Shown in pieces: positions 9,063 through 17,093 of a stretch of DNA of 64,000 bases. Position numbers and translations under genes: made by a program. Position 1 is the first letter of the stretch. Every line of letters begins with the position of its first letter. The DNA comes from Natronorubrum halophilum. Lineage in GTDB: Archaea; Halobacteriota; Halobacteria; Halobacteriales; Natrialbaceae. The stretch covers positions 62,001 to 126,000 of the forward strand of contig NZ_QQTY01000006.1 of the NCBI RefSeq assembly GCF_003670115.1, given 5' to 3'. The notes beneath the pieces are model-generated. The model ran no database searches and had not been told where the DNA came from. It worked only from the letters and a program-made list of their open reading frames with translations.

Positions 9063-9696
9063 AAAACTATTCCAAAATATACTCAGTTAACTGATGTAGA
9101 GGACTGAATCGAAACAGAAAATATCTTCTACTACGAACGTCTTTTATGACATCTTCAAAGATGATCCAATGGCGGGTGATGGCTCCGGGATGTAGGAGTT
9201 CAAAACTGAGTCTTTCTCCATCTCCATCTGGCTGCTGATCTGCTATCTTAGCAAGTACTACGTCCTCGACGAAGATCCTAAAGAAGCCATCCACGAGTTC
9301 GTAGTCCAGTTCCACGAACGCTGGAAAGACCGGAGTGATGACGATCAGGACATCATGTTGTCCGACAACCGTCAATAGAGCGGTGGCGAAATCGGAGTGC
9401 GTGATTGGATTGTTCGACAAGCCTTCTTCGAGTATATTCGGAACAAGAAGTCGAGCTTACCGTTGTAGATGACCGTAGAAGCCTCAACGAGACCGAGTGA
9501 ATCAAGATTTGTCGACGTGACAACGGTCTTTGCCAGGAATGCCTCGACGAAGGTAAGCCCGGAAAAGAGGCAAAAGTCTGAGGACTACGAAGCCGCTCAC
9601 ATCTTTCCTCATTCTAAAGGTGGCGAAACAGATATCGAGAACCCCCAGCTACTCTGCAAACACCACAACCAGGTAAAAGGAAGTAACAGTGTTTAG
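9063..9696 (+). pseudogene. DUF262-type (GmrSD-like) protein with HNH domain, decayed
   Basis: Reading the plus strand with frame changes gives a continuous protein-like text. It runs from PKYTQLTDVED through EFKTESFSISIWLL and SKYYVLDEDPKEAIHEF to a Ser-Gly-Gly followed by VRDWIVRQAFFEYIRN. It ends in an HNH core: RRDNGLCQECLDEGKPG then AAHIFPHSKGG and LLCKHHN. It is broken by in-frame stops at 9193-9195 and 9376-9378, a frameshift near 9452, a TGA near 9498 and another frameshift near 9575. The N-terminal ParB-like half of the family is missing. In life such proteins are type IV modification-dependent restriction nucleases. A 117-residue ORF on the opposite strand is only its shadow. Confidence 0.75.
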
Positions 9697-9764
9697 AAAG
9701 CAGAATCTCGGGGTTGGTGGGGCTGACCGTGGTATAGGTCTGGTAACTCGCGCAGCCCCTCTAG

Positions 9765-9995
9765 ATGCTTTCTTGGATACACCTCGAGGACGTCGACGAG
9801 ACCAATCTCCTCTGGCAGGATCCGATCCCCGATTGCGATCACGTCTGGAAGGAGTTCGACGAGCTCGAGTACTGCGCTCGCTGTCGGATAAACTGCACGT
9901 ACAGTCACGAACGAACGCGGTTTCTATACGACAACATGGGCTTCTTGGGCCCTCTCGAGCGCCCGGACGTTCCGAAGGTGCCTGATCTCGATCCC
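9765..9995 (+). pseudogene. first unit of a CxxC-repeat protein, out of frame with the rest
   Basis: The frame from 9765 carries DCDHVWKEFDELEYCARC, which matches the repeated unit of the next gene (a Cys-Asp, a His-x-Trp, then CxxC). After about residue 60 the likeness stops and this frame becomes Arg-rich nonsense across the downstream gene. The simplest reading is that this is the 5' end of the same gene, separated by a frameshift between 9950 and 10000. Confidence 0.4.
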
Positions 9996-10027
9996 CTGAA
10001 CGTACGAACACGCAGTCGTCAACCACC

Positions 10028-10555
10028 GTGGAGACGACTGGCGCGCAACATGGCTACGGAGGGTGGGATCCTCACGGGATCCCTGACTGCGACTACGGGA
10101 AACATGATTGGAAAGAACACTGGGCGGATCAGCACAAAGGCAGCTGTCGGAAATGTGGTGTCTCAGTCGACATGGATAGACTCCCAGGATCGGTTACGCA
10201 GAAACTCAACAACCAGAGTACTACCACGACCGTCGAGATCCAGCCGTGCGACTCGATCCTACACAATACTCCCGAACACAACTGGGTCAAATACAACGAG
10301 TACGGCACAGTTCAATGCAACCGGTGTTACATGACCGTCACAAGAGGGCGCCTCCCCGATTCAGCTGAGATTGAGGATCAAAGTTCGCAACGGAAGAATA
10401 GAACTCCAATCGATCCATGCGACGAAGGTGGTGATCACAATTGGGCAGATACCGGCCGGACTGCAGACGTTGTTCAATGCGTAAAATGCTACGACACCGT
10501 CGATCGAGATCGGCTCCCTGACTCAACAGAGGTTGAAAAATCGTGGTGGTGGTGA
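10028..10555 (+). CDS. protein of three CxxC zinc-ribbon-like repeats
   Basis: 175 residues from a GTG start; no named family recognised. It holds three copies of a roughly 45-residue unit: a Cys-Asp, a His-Asp/Asn-Trp, a CRKC, CNRC or CVKC knuckle, and a closing RLPxS(T/A)E. Each unit has one CxxC plus one lone Cys, enough for a small metal site only if units pair up. A further unit lies upstream in another frame, so the gene may be a frameshifted version of a four-repeat protein. It ends 165 bases before the operator of the 107-residue gene. Function unknown. Confidence 0.5.
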   Translation: METTGAQHGYGGWDPHGIPDCDYGKHDWKEHWADQHKGSCRKCGVSVDMDRLPGSVTQKLNNQSTTTTVEIQPCDSILHNTPEHNWVKYNEYGTVQCNRCYMTVTRGRLPDSAEIEDQSSQRKNRTPIDPCDEGGDHNWADTGRTADVVQCVKCYDTVDRDRLPDSTEVEKSWWW

Positions 10556-10664
10556 GAGCTGCGATCAGAACGGTATCAGATATCGTCGATCAATTTGCCC
10601 ATCTCTGACTCGAAGACCACTTGTGAGGCCTTTTCCAAAGCAGATGGGAACCGATATCATTGTC

Positions 10665-10705
10665 TTAACCAACAAAACTATGGAGTGGCGTTCCGTGTTG
10701 GTTAA
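10665..10705. promoter_or_regulatory. 41-bp palindromic element, copy A
   Basis: Perfect 10-bp arms TTAACCAACA and TGTTGGTTAA separated by 21 bases. It ends 14 bases before the ATG at 10720, so a protein bound there would block or control the promoter. The same element with identical arm length and spacer occurs at 14693-14733 and 16745-16785. Confidence 0.75.
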
Positions 10706-10719
10706 CACGAGAACAGCCG

Positions 10720-11043
10720 ATGTCCTACGAGCCACCAACCCCACCGGCGGACCTCCCAACGGAGATGGTCACCACGCTCAACGAGTTCACTCCGGAGCGC
10801 CTCCGTGACGTTGCCACGTACGCCGAAGAGCTAGCCGAACACAAGGAACGCGAGGCTCGTCTCGAGGAGGAGGCAGACCAGGATGAGGTAGAGAAACGAC
10901 CAGACGACCTACCAGACAACGTCCCCGCAAAGGCGACAATCACGATCAAGGAAATCAACGACAACCGCTACTACTACTGGCAGTGGCGTGAAGGGGACAA
11001 GATCAAATCGAAGTACAAAGGCCCGGTCAACCCGGATGAATAA
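10720..11043 (+). CDS. small conserved protein, paralogue of 16802-17083
   Basis: 107 residues, not a family I can name with certainty. The N-terminal half is an acidic helical stretch (EELAEHKEREARLEEEA) and the C-terminal third is strongly conserved with its paralogue: PAKATITIKEINDNRYYYWQ, then a Lys-rich KIKSKYKGP. The latter resembles a small basic beta domain, so nucleic-acid binding is a fair guess. Both copies sit directly behind the 41-bp palindrome and start MSYE, so promoter and gene were duplicated as one block. Autoregulation through the palindrome is inference. Confidence 0.7.
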   Translation: MSYEPPTPPADLPTEMVTTLNEFTPERLRDVATYAEELAEHKEREARLEEEADQDEVEKRPDDLPDNVPAKATITIKEINDNRYYYWQWREGDKIKSKYKGPVNPDE

Positions 11044-11102
11044 CTAAGAAGCGCTCCAGTTAAATTGCCAGTTGTTCAGGGTAACACCCCGTCTGCGAAG
11101 TG

Positions 11103-11123
11103 AAAAAAGGGCTGTTAGCGCCC
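11103..11123 (-). terminator. hairpin plus T-run after the winged-helix gene
   Basis: On the minus strand GGGC, a seven-base loop and GCCC are followed by six T residues, overlapping the end of the regulator gene. Short stem, so moderate confidence. Confidence 0.45.
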
Positions 11124-11525
11124 GGGTCGCGGCGCGGTTTCGTAGCGTTTGATGACGTCGGTTTTCTCCACGTGGTCGTAGATCTCTCGAAGCGTGTCTT
11201 GTGCCCGGTGGAGCTTATGCTCCTCGAGGAACTGTCGACCACTCTCACTGATCCCGTAGAACTTGTACGGCAGGTCATTCTGGCGGCGATCTTCTGGCAG
11301 GAGCACTTCCTCGACGATACCAGCGTCGACGAGCTGCTGAAGGTGCTGGCGAATCGTCGTCTGGCTCTTGCTCGGGTTGACGTAGTCGAGTTCTTTCAGC
11401 GTCGGTAATTCCGACGGATGCCCAAGGATGTCCTGGAGGAGCGCAAACCGCGTCTCCTGGGTGACGACGTTGAGCCGCTCTCGAACGGACTCCAGGTCGC
11501 TTGGCGGGTGATCGGACGTACTCAT
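11115..11525 (-). CDS. winged-helix transcriptional regulator
   Basis: 136 residues. The middle (residues 20-95) is a winged helix: RFALLQDILGH, then NPSKSQTTIRQHLQQLVDAG as the recognition helix region, then the wing with PYKFYGISESGRQFLEEH. It resembles haloarchaeal ArsR/MarR-type regulators that sense or control local genes. It lies between the first small paralogue and the first repeat cluster, facing left. A sequence like the replication repeat (GTTCGAGTAGTACG) lies just upstream of its start, at about 11534, so it could be linked to that origin. Confidence 0.85.
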   Translation of the reverse strand: MSTSDHPPSDLESVRERLNVVTQETRFALLQDILGHPSELPTLKELDYVNPSKSQTTIRQHLQQLVDAGIVEEVLLPEDRRQNDLPYKFYGISESGRQFLEEHKLHRAQDTLREIYDHVEKTDVIKRYETAPRPGR

Positions 11526-11755
11526 TACCTCATTGTTCGAGTAGTACGTGCAAGAGCGTTTCGCTCAAATACGAATCGGTCTGAGGCGATACAGTTGCTG
11601 ATGCGGTCGTCACATTGAAGCAGGATACAGGAGAATTCCCGCTCTAATAACCGTAGACAGAGACGAATCGGAGACTTACACTCCCCCATTTCCGTCGTTT
11701 CTCCACGATGTCCTCGTCATCAGTGGCACCGACGACGAGAAAATCGTAGGACACA

Positions 11756-12104
11756 CCCCCCGTTTTCGAGTAGTAAATGGGAAAGGGCGAGGAGAAACCA
11801 TATCACCGTAGTAGAACGTCGACTCTCTTGGCTCACCCACCCCCCGTTTTCGAGTAGTAACGAGACACACCCTATTTTCGAGCTGTAACGAATCACCCCT
11901 GGCCGTGAACACCCCCCGTTTTCGAGTAGTAAATGGGAAGGGGCGAGGAGAAACCATATCACCTGTAGTAGAACGTCGAATCTCTTGGCTCACCCACCCC
12001 CCGTTTTCGAGTAGTAAATGGGAAGGGGCGAGGAGAAACCATATCACCTGTAGTAGAACGTCGAATCTCTTGGCTCACCCACCCCCCGTTTTCGAGTAGT
12101 AAAT
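11756..12104 (+). repeat. replication repeats family A, left cluster, with 85-bp tandem units
   Basis: Five copies of CCGTTTTCGAGTAGTAA, each behind a run of C, have C-runs starting at 11756, 11840, 11912, 11997 and 12082; a weaker copy (TATTTTCGAGCTGTAA) starts near 11872. The 84- or 85-base stretch following the first, third and fourth copies is nearly identical and contains GGCGAGGAGAAACCATATCA, so a longer unit has been duplicated. The cluster lies immediately downstream of an orc1/cdc6 gene. By analogy with haloarchaeal origins these are initiator-binding sites. Confidence 0.8.
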
Positions 12105-12125
12105 ACGGGGAGATTATGTGCGAGA

Positions 12126-13625
12126 TTAGTTCTTGCTACGGAACTGCTTCAGCCGTTCGCGGACAACTGCGCTAATAGTCGCCTCTTCGTGAGCCAGATC
12201 TTTGAACCGGGAATCCTCACGAATCGTCCCCATAATCGTTTCCGGATCCTCGGAGAGGGAGAAATACATATGTACTCCTCTGCCTCGACCCTTGCCTCGG
12301 CGCTCAAAGTCCAACACACCGTATGTACTCTGCTCGGTTACGTGATTTACGAAAGTCTCACGACTGTACTGATCTGCATCCATCGTGTCAGCAATGAATT
12401 GGTACGTCTTGAACGCAGGTCCAGCGGGTATCCACTCAGGATATTCTCTTGCGTAATGGGCAGTGGCCGCCACGGCGTAGATGGAGAGTTTCTTTTGAGT
12501 CGAGATTCCACTAATATGGCGGAGTTTTCGATTTTCGGTATATTTCTCCTGGGCCTCACGGACATCAGTCTCGATGACCGTGTCAGCACCACGCCGCTCA
12601 GCTAATTCGCCAGCCCACCTGAGAAGGTCAATCGCTTTCCGCGCATCCCCGTGTGTTTGGGACCCGAACGCGGCAACAAGCGGAATGACGTCATCCGAAA
12701 GTGATCCCGATTTGAATGCGTCCTGCCGATTTTTGAGAATACTACGGAGCTGTGTCGCATCGTAATCGTCGAAGAAGATGTCGTCAGGATTGTAGGAACT
12801 CTGTGCGCGGCTGTTGAGATCCTTCATGAAATCGGCATAGTTCGTGATAGTCGTAAGCGAGATCGGACCATCAAAATCAGCGAGTTTTCGAGCCCGAGAA
12901 AGCTGGTAGATGAGAGAATTGTATTCTGCCTCCTGGTACGGTCCCTCGAGCGTGTCGATCTCATCAAGGATGAAGATGACACCGTCGTAATGCTCACGCA
13001 TTAGTTCGTACAACCGCTCGAGCTTTTGATCCGTTGAGACACCGGTTTGGGGAACACCAGGATCAACACCGAGGTCTTCGGCAGCAGCTTTAACTAACCG
13101 ATAGACAGCACGATCTGCTGTCTTCGGCCCCTCGCAGTTGATAGAGAGGACCCCGAAGGTCTTGCCCTGTGACTCACATAGTTCGACGATCTGTTTACAG
13201 ACTGCATGAATGATAAGCGACTTCCCAGTTCCAGAGGGCCCACTCAGGAGCATATCAGGAATTCCTTCGTTCTGGAGCACCGGTTTTAGATTGTCGACGA
13301 CACGACCTAGCTGGTCATCACGACCGACGATACGATCCTCGTCAATGATAGTATCTGACCGAACGAGATCTTTGTTCGCGAAGACTCCACCGGACGACTC
13401 AGTTTGTAGCCGATCCCGGATTGAGATGCCACTATCGTCGCCGTTTGTTGCGTCTTGAGATGAATCGGTAGGATTCGATTCATTTTCGAACGTCATTTGT
13501 GACGTATCGGGAGACTCTGCATCCTCACCCGTTGACTCAGGATTTTCAGGATCAGCAGAAGAGGGTTCGTTATCCTTCTCACCTGCCGGATGATCCGATC
13601 CTATTCTACGTCCCTCTCGTCCCAT
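12126..13625 (-). CDS. orc1/cdc6: Orc1/Cdc6 replication initiator, first of three
   Basis: 499 residues, longer than the other two because of an acidic, disordered N-terminus of about 90 residues. AAA+ core: Walker A GPSGTGKSL, Walker B VIFILDEID, sensor-2 region GDARKAIDLLRWAG, then a C-terminal winged helix with YGVLDFERRGKGRGRG in the wing. Such proteins bind origin repeats and load MCM helicase. It is flanked by family A repeats on both sides and by nothing else, so gene plus repeats form a self-contained origin. It is clearly diverged from the pair at 17947 and 19806. Confidence 0.93.
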   Translation of the reverse strand: MGREGRRIGSDHPAGEKDNEPSSADPENPESTGEDAESPDTSQMTFENESNPTDSSQDATNGDDSGISIRDRLQTESSGGVFANKDLVRSDTIIDEDRIVGRDDQLGRVVDNLKPVLQNEGIPDMLLSGPSGTGKSLIIHAVCKQIVELCESQGKTFGVLSINCEGPKTADRAVYRLVKAAAEDLGVDPGVPQTGVSTDQKLERLYELMREHYDGVIFILDEIDTLEGPYQEAEYNSLIYQLSRARKLADFDGPISLTTITNYADFMKDLNSRAQSSYNPDDIFFDDYDATQLRSILKNRQDAFKSGSLSDDVIPLVAAFGSQTHGDARKAIDLLRWAGELAERRGADTVIETDVREAQEKYTENRKLRHISGISTQKKLSIYAVAATAHYAREYPEWIPAGPAFKTYQFIADTMDADQYSRETFVNHVTEQSTYGVLDFERRGKGRGRGVHMYFSLSEDPETIMGTIREDSRFKDLAHEEATISAVVRERLKQFRSKN

Positions 13626-13754
13626 TATGAACCCCCTCGAACTCTGGGTATAAAAATATGGACCCTTGTGGAGTTGTAACCGGGCGAAAACAGGCCATCT
13701 AACAACTATATCCCCATATTATCAAAGTGAGCCAGATACCGTCTTCGGAATCTA

Positions 13755-14520
13755 TCACCCTCCGTTGTCGAGTTGTAACGGATCCTCAAAGATATTCATC
13801 ATCGAAATCCCTGCGTGACCCAAACCCCCCGTTTTCGAGTTGTAAGACGTTGAAGAGCGGTAACATACCTAGTACAATTCACCACCCACCCCATTTTCGA
13901 GTTGTAAGTACAAGTAAGTCGAATCAAGCACAGGAGTAACCTCCGTATAGTTTGGATGTTATGAATGATTACCTAGTTGAAACGGTTCGTTCCACACTCC
14001 CCGTTTTCGAGTTGTAAGCACCAGAATCGTCGCGAAAGGACGACGCTCGTAGGAGCAGTTCACGAATGACAGTAATACCAATCTACAAATACCATAACTA
14101 CTTGGTCCGGTTTGCTAATCCGAACGCACTACCCTCTCCCCCCTTTTTCGAGTTGTAAGTCGCTGAGTGTAGGTCACTCAAAACAGCGAGTAGTGAGAGT
14201 CGAGGTTATCAGAGAGGATGAGGAGACTCTGAAATACCATTATTCACGGAAAAGAAACTACGAACGAGATTAGGAGATCGTACACTCTTTGAAATCCCAA
14301 TCATCTAGCCCAGCTATATGATTTGTTTTCTCATTCTCCAGTACGGTTGTAGTTAGTGAATATATAGCATAAGCTTTCGCATTTCTAGTTGGAACTTGTA
14401 GATTTAGGTGCTCAGACCTTCCATTGAGTGTATCCGCCACAATCGACTGTTTTGTTGTCTCTTCTGCTGTTCACCCCTCCCCTCCGTCAGCAGTTTACAA
14501 CTCGAAAAAGGGGGGAGGGG
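13755..14520 (+). repeat. replication repeats family A, right cluster
   Basis: Copies ending CGAGTTGTAA (not CGAGTAGTAA as on the left) lie at 13756-13778, 13825-13845, 13883-13908, 13993-14018 and 14133-14159, with an inverted copy at 14495-14520 and a weak half near 13670. Spacing is irregular, about 60-140 bases. The whole stretch 13626-14692 upstream of the initiator gene has no gene I can support; it probably holds the initiator promoter and an unwinding element. Confidence 0.75.
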
Positions 14521-14692
14521 GTTCGTTAGAGCCAGTTCATCATCAATGAAGAGAGTCACTCCTGTTCCACGTCTACACAAGGCTCTCTCTTATGGACCTT
14601 CCCCTAGCCTCTCGGCTGTTTTTCACTCTTGACGAGGGGTGTGGGTCACGTGCTTCGTCTATCTCTCCCACCCAGTATAAACAGCTTCTATC

Positions 14693-14733
14693 TTAACCAA
14701 CAAACCTCCGCTACTCTCGATTCTGTTGGTTAA
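14693..14733. promoter_or_regulatory. 41-bp palindromic element, copy C
   Basis: Same perfect arms TTAACCAACA and TGTTGGTTAA with a 21-base spacer as copies A and B. No intact gene starts beside it; its right arm overlaps the stop of a small gene relic on the minus strand. A half-site variant TTAACCAGCA lies at 14985-14994, right before the start of the GIY-YIG gene. Confidence 0.65.
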
Positions 14734-14920
14734 TTCTTGTCGAGCACGGTGAAGGCGGACAAGTTCGTTTCTCGAGTCTCAGCGATTTTGCGTCGAATCT
14801 CCGTCCGATCCCTTCCGAGCGCTGACAACACATTCTCGACAGCTCTGACGAGCTAGTCGTTCGACGATTCCGAAACCCGTCACGACGAGATGTACAGCAC
14901 GATCTAGGGTGGGCCGATGA
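14730..14920 (-). pseudogene. small unrecognised gene relic
   Basis: The minus strand reads LVRAVENVLSALGRDRTEIR and onward for 40 codons from 14852 to a TAA at 14730. Just upstream, one base out of frame, it reads HLVVTGFGIVERL. Joined, they look like the end of a real protein interrupted by a frameshift and a TAG. No family recognised. Confidence 0.3.
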
Positions 14921-14994
14921 ACTCGTCAAATGGTTGACGTTCGGTAGTGGATGTTTCACTACAACCGAATGCTCGTGTGTTTTATTAACCAGCA

Positions 14995-16377
14995 ATGATG
15001 CCTCTGTATTGGATGATAAAAGCAGCACTGTGGGAATCTTGGCTCGAGGACACGCTCCTACAGGATCTTCGCTCTGACGAGACTTCAGACCCGGTCCCGT
15101 TTTTCGAACACACAGAGGGCGAACCCGAGACGAGCAGTGCACTGAGCAGTTACAAGTGGGGTAAGAACGACGGAGAGTACCTATATCTGGTGTATCTGTT
15201 AGATGAAGATGATACGGACGTCTGCGACGTGACACCGATCTACGTCGGCGAATCTGCCGATATCAGTTCGCGAATCGGGCAGCACTCCCGAAAGATCCGG
15301 AATGCACTCCCGATCACGGAGTGGGAGGATGACGGTCAGTGGGGTAGTTTTTCGAAATACGACCATATCGCTGCAATCTACGAACTCGCAGATAGCCCAC
15401 TGTATGTCTGGATCATTGACGTCGATGAACTCGAGTACGGTCCGTACGGATATGACACGTATAGACAGGAACTCGAGGCCAAACTCGTCGGACTTGTACA
15501 TGCACAGGACCACTACGAGCGGATATTCGCGAACCGCGAGTTCGTTCCAAATCGAGTTCTTCACGAAATCGGAAAGGCTGGATCCGAATGGGTCGCAAGC
15601 GAAGCCCCATTGTCCGCTAGACCGTCAGCTGACGGCAAATCAAAACCAGTGCAGCGTTTCACGACGAAGACGGGGTGCTGGAGAGACTGGGTTTCGGACT
15701 ACATGTTGACTGACATCCAAAACGAAGAACGATCCGATCCAGTTCCATTGTTCGATGTCACCGACGATCTACAGGTCCATGTGAACGATGATGGCATCCT
15801 CGAACGGTCTGCCGAGATCGATACCTGTATTCGCCAAGAGGGAAAGAAGTGCGTCGATGATTCTGGCGTCCTCGAGGATGGCTGTGATGGCCTGTTGTAT
15901 GTCATGTATCACCTCGAGACGTCTCCAGAGCAGGCGACCCCATCCGACGTCGTACCACGGTATATCGGTAAGGCCGAAACATACGGGAAGAAGAGGGAGC
16001 TGAGTTCAAACTTCACGGAGATCGCGTACGATCGAAATTCGACGCGAAGCTTTGCACGATGGGGCGGCGGGAACTACTGGCATGTTGGAGAGCTGTCGAT
16101 GGCCCTCGCTGGGGAAGATGAACGAAAACAACACTGGGTTCAGGCACTCTTCGATTCTGACTCACAGACACTCTCCCAACAGACGTACCTCTGGGTGCAT
16201 GCATGGAGTGTTGAAGACGACATTGGACCGTATGGAACACCAGCGACGCTCGCGGAAGTAGAGCCATTGCTCATCGGTACCGCGTACGATGCATATCCTG
16301 GTGAATTCCTGAATAAAAGTGGAGTTCCGGACGTAGCACCAATCAAGGCAGATATGCTAAAATCCTCTTCACATTGA
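14995..16377 (+). CDS. tandem GIY-YIG-like protein
   Basis: 460 residues in two repeated halves. Each half opens with a similar helix (ESWLEDTLLQDLRSDETSDP and RDWVSDYMLTDIQNEERSDP). A GIY-YIG-like pair of strands follows: YLVYLL with PIYVGES near residues 60-87, and LLYVMYHL with PRYIGKA near residues 297-325. Both have a basic helix after the second motif. GIY-YIG folds cut DNA or, more rarely, only bind it. The catalytic Glu is not obvious in either half. The gene stands alone between replication elements; it could be a mobile or defence nuclease. Confidence 0.55.
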   Translation: MMPLYWMIKAALWESWLEDTLLQDLRSDETSDPVPFFEHTEGEPETSSALSSYKWGKNDGEYLYLVYLLDEDDTDVCDVTPIYVGESADISSRIGQHSRKIRNALPITEWEDDGQWGSFSKYDHIAAIYELADSPLYVWIIDVDELEYGPYGYDTYRQELEAKLVGLVHAQDHYERIFANREFVPNRVLHEIGKAGSEWVASEAPLSARPSADGKSKPVQRFTTKTGCWRDWVSDYMLTDIQNEERSDPVPLFDVTDDLQVHVNDDGILERSAEIDTCIRQEGKKCVDDSGVLEDGCDGLLYVMYHLETSPEQATPSDVVPRYIGKAETYGKKRELSSNFTEIAYDRNSTRSFARWGGGNYWHVGELSMALAGEDERKQHWVQALFDSDSQTLSQQTYLWVHAWSVEDDIGPYGTPATLAEVEPLLIGTAYDAYPGEFLNKSGVPDVAPIKADMLKSSSH

Positions 16378-16433
16378 TCTCCTCCTGAGCCTGAAGAGGC
16401 AGCAGTCCTGGAGAATGACGAATGATCAACCCG

Positions 16434-16655
16434 CATTGAACGATCGCTCTATTTATATACAGTTCTGGAACGATCGTGTCGACGAGATAGGCGCCGAGTC
16501 GATCTCGAACCGTATTGAACGGGGAGAGATCCGCGATGAAATTAGCGTGGTCACCCGTATCGCTCCTCGAGTTTAACCAAGGCCTCGTTCGCGAAAGTGG
16601 CGAACAGGTCGTCGCCAAGCCAATTGATCTGCACCTTGAGTTCGATACGCTATAG
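16434..16655 (+). pseudogene. unrecognised gene relic upstream of copy B
   Basis: Reads SIYIQFWNDRVDEIGAESIS and onward to a stop near 16578. A +1 shift then gives EFNQGLVRESGEQVVAKPID and LHLEFDTL with a TAG at 16653-16655. The joined text is protein-like but short and broken. The rest of 16378-16744 shows nothing else. Confidence 0.35.
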
Positions 16656-16744
16656 CACGATATAACATAGTACGGAACTTGCATATGAATGAGTTTCGAG
16701 TAGTGTTACAGCTAACGGGAGCAACGGGCCAATTCAAGATTGTC

Positions 16745-16785
16745 TTAACCAACAAAGCTATCGCTTGCCGGTTCGTGTTGGTTAA
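16745..16785. promoter_or_regulatory. 41-bp palindromic element, copy B
   Basis: Arms and 21-base spacer exactly as in copy A, and the bases just outside (ATTGTC before, AAC/CGA after) are also shared. It ends 16 bases before the ATG at 16802. Confidence 0.75.
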
Positions 16786-16801
16786 CGCGAGGCGACAGCC
16801 C

Positions 16802-17083
16802 ATGTCCTACGAGCGACTAATTCCGCCGGCAGGCTTCCCGACCGAATTAGTCAAGATCCTTGCCGAAGAGCTGGCTGAATACAACGAACGCGAGACTCGC
16901 CTTAAGGGGAAATCAGATGAGGACAACATCGAGGAGCGGCCCGACGATCTTCCAGACGACGTCCCCGCAAAAGCGACGATCACGATCAAGGAAATCAACG
17001 ACAACCGCTACTACTACTGGCAGTGGCGTAAAGGGGACAAAATCAAATCAAAGTACAAAGGTCCAGTCAGCTCGGGTGAGTGA
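16802..17083 (+). CDS. small conserved protein, paralogue of 10720-11043
   Basis: 93 residues. Starts MSYE like its paralogue and shares the C-terminal block PAKATITIKEINDNRYYYWQ nearly letter for letter, while the N-terminal helix differs and is about 15 residues shorter. I chose the ATG at 16802, not the earlier in-frame start at 16679, because the palindrome lies between them and the paralogue starts at the matching place. The gene ends 10 bases before the first family B repeat, so it may belong functionally to the second origin. Confidence 0.7.
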   Translation: MSYERLIPPAGFPTELVKILAEELAEYNERETRLKGKSDEDNIEERPDDLPDDVPAKATITIKEINDNRYYYWQWRKGDKIKSKYKGPVSSGE

Positions 17084-17093
17084 AGATGAACGC

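Noticed and set aside
9067-9420. 117-codon open frame on the minus strand next to the SMC-like operon
   Set aside because: It begins with TTG and is exactly antisense to the decayed DUF262-HNH gene, whose plus-strand text matches a known family. I treat it as a shadow and not as a third operon member.
11756-14520. Possible CRISPR array in the family A repeats
   Set aside because: Spacers vary from 60 to 140 bases, some spacers are themselves repeated, no cas genes are near, and the repeats frame an orc gene.
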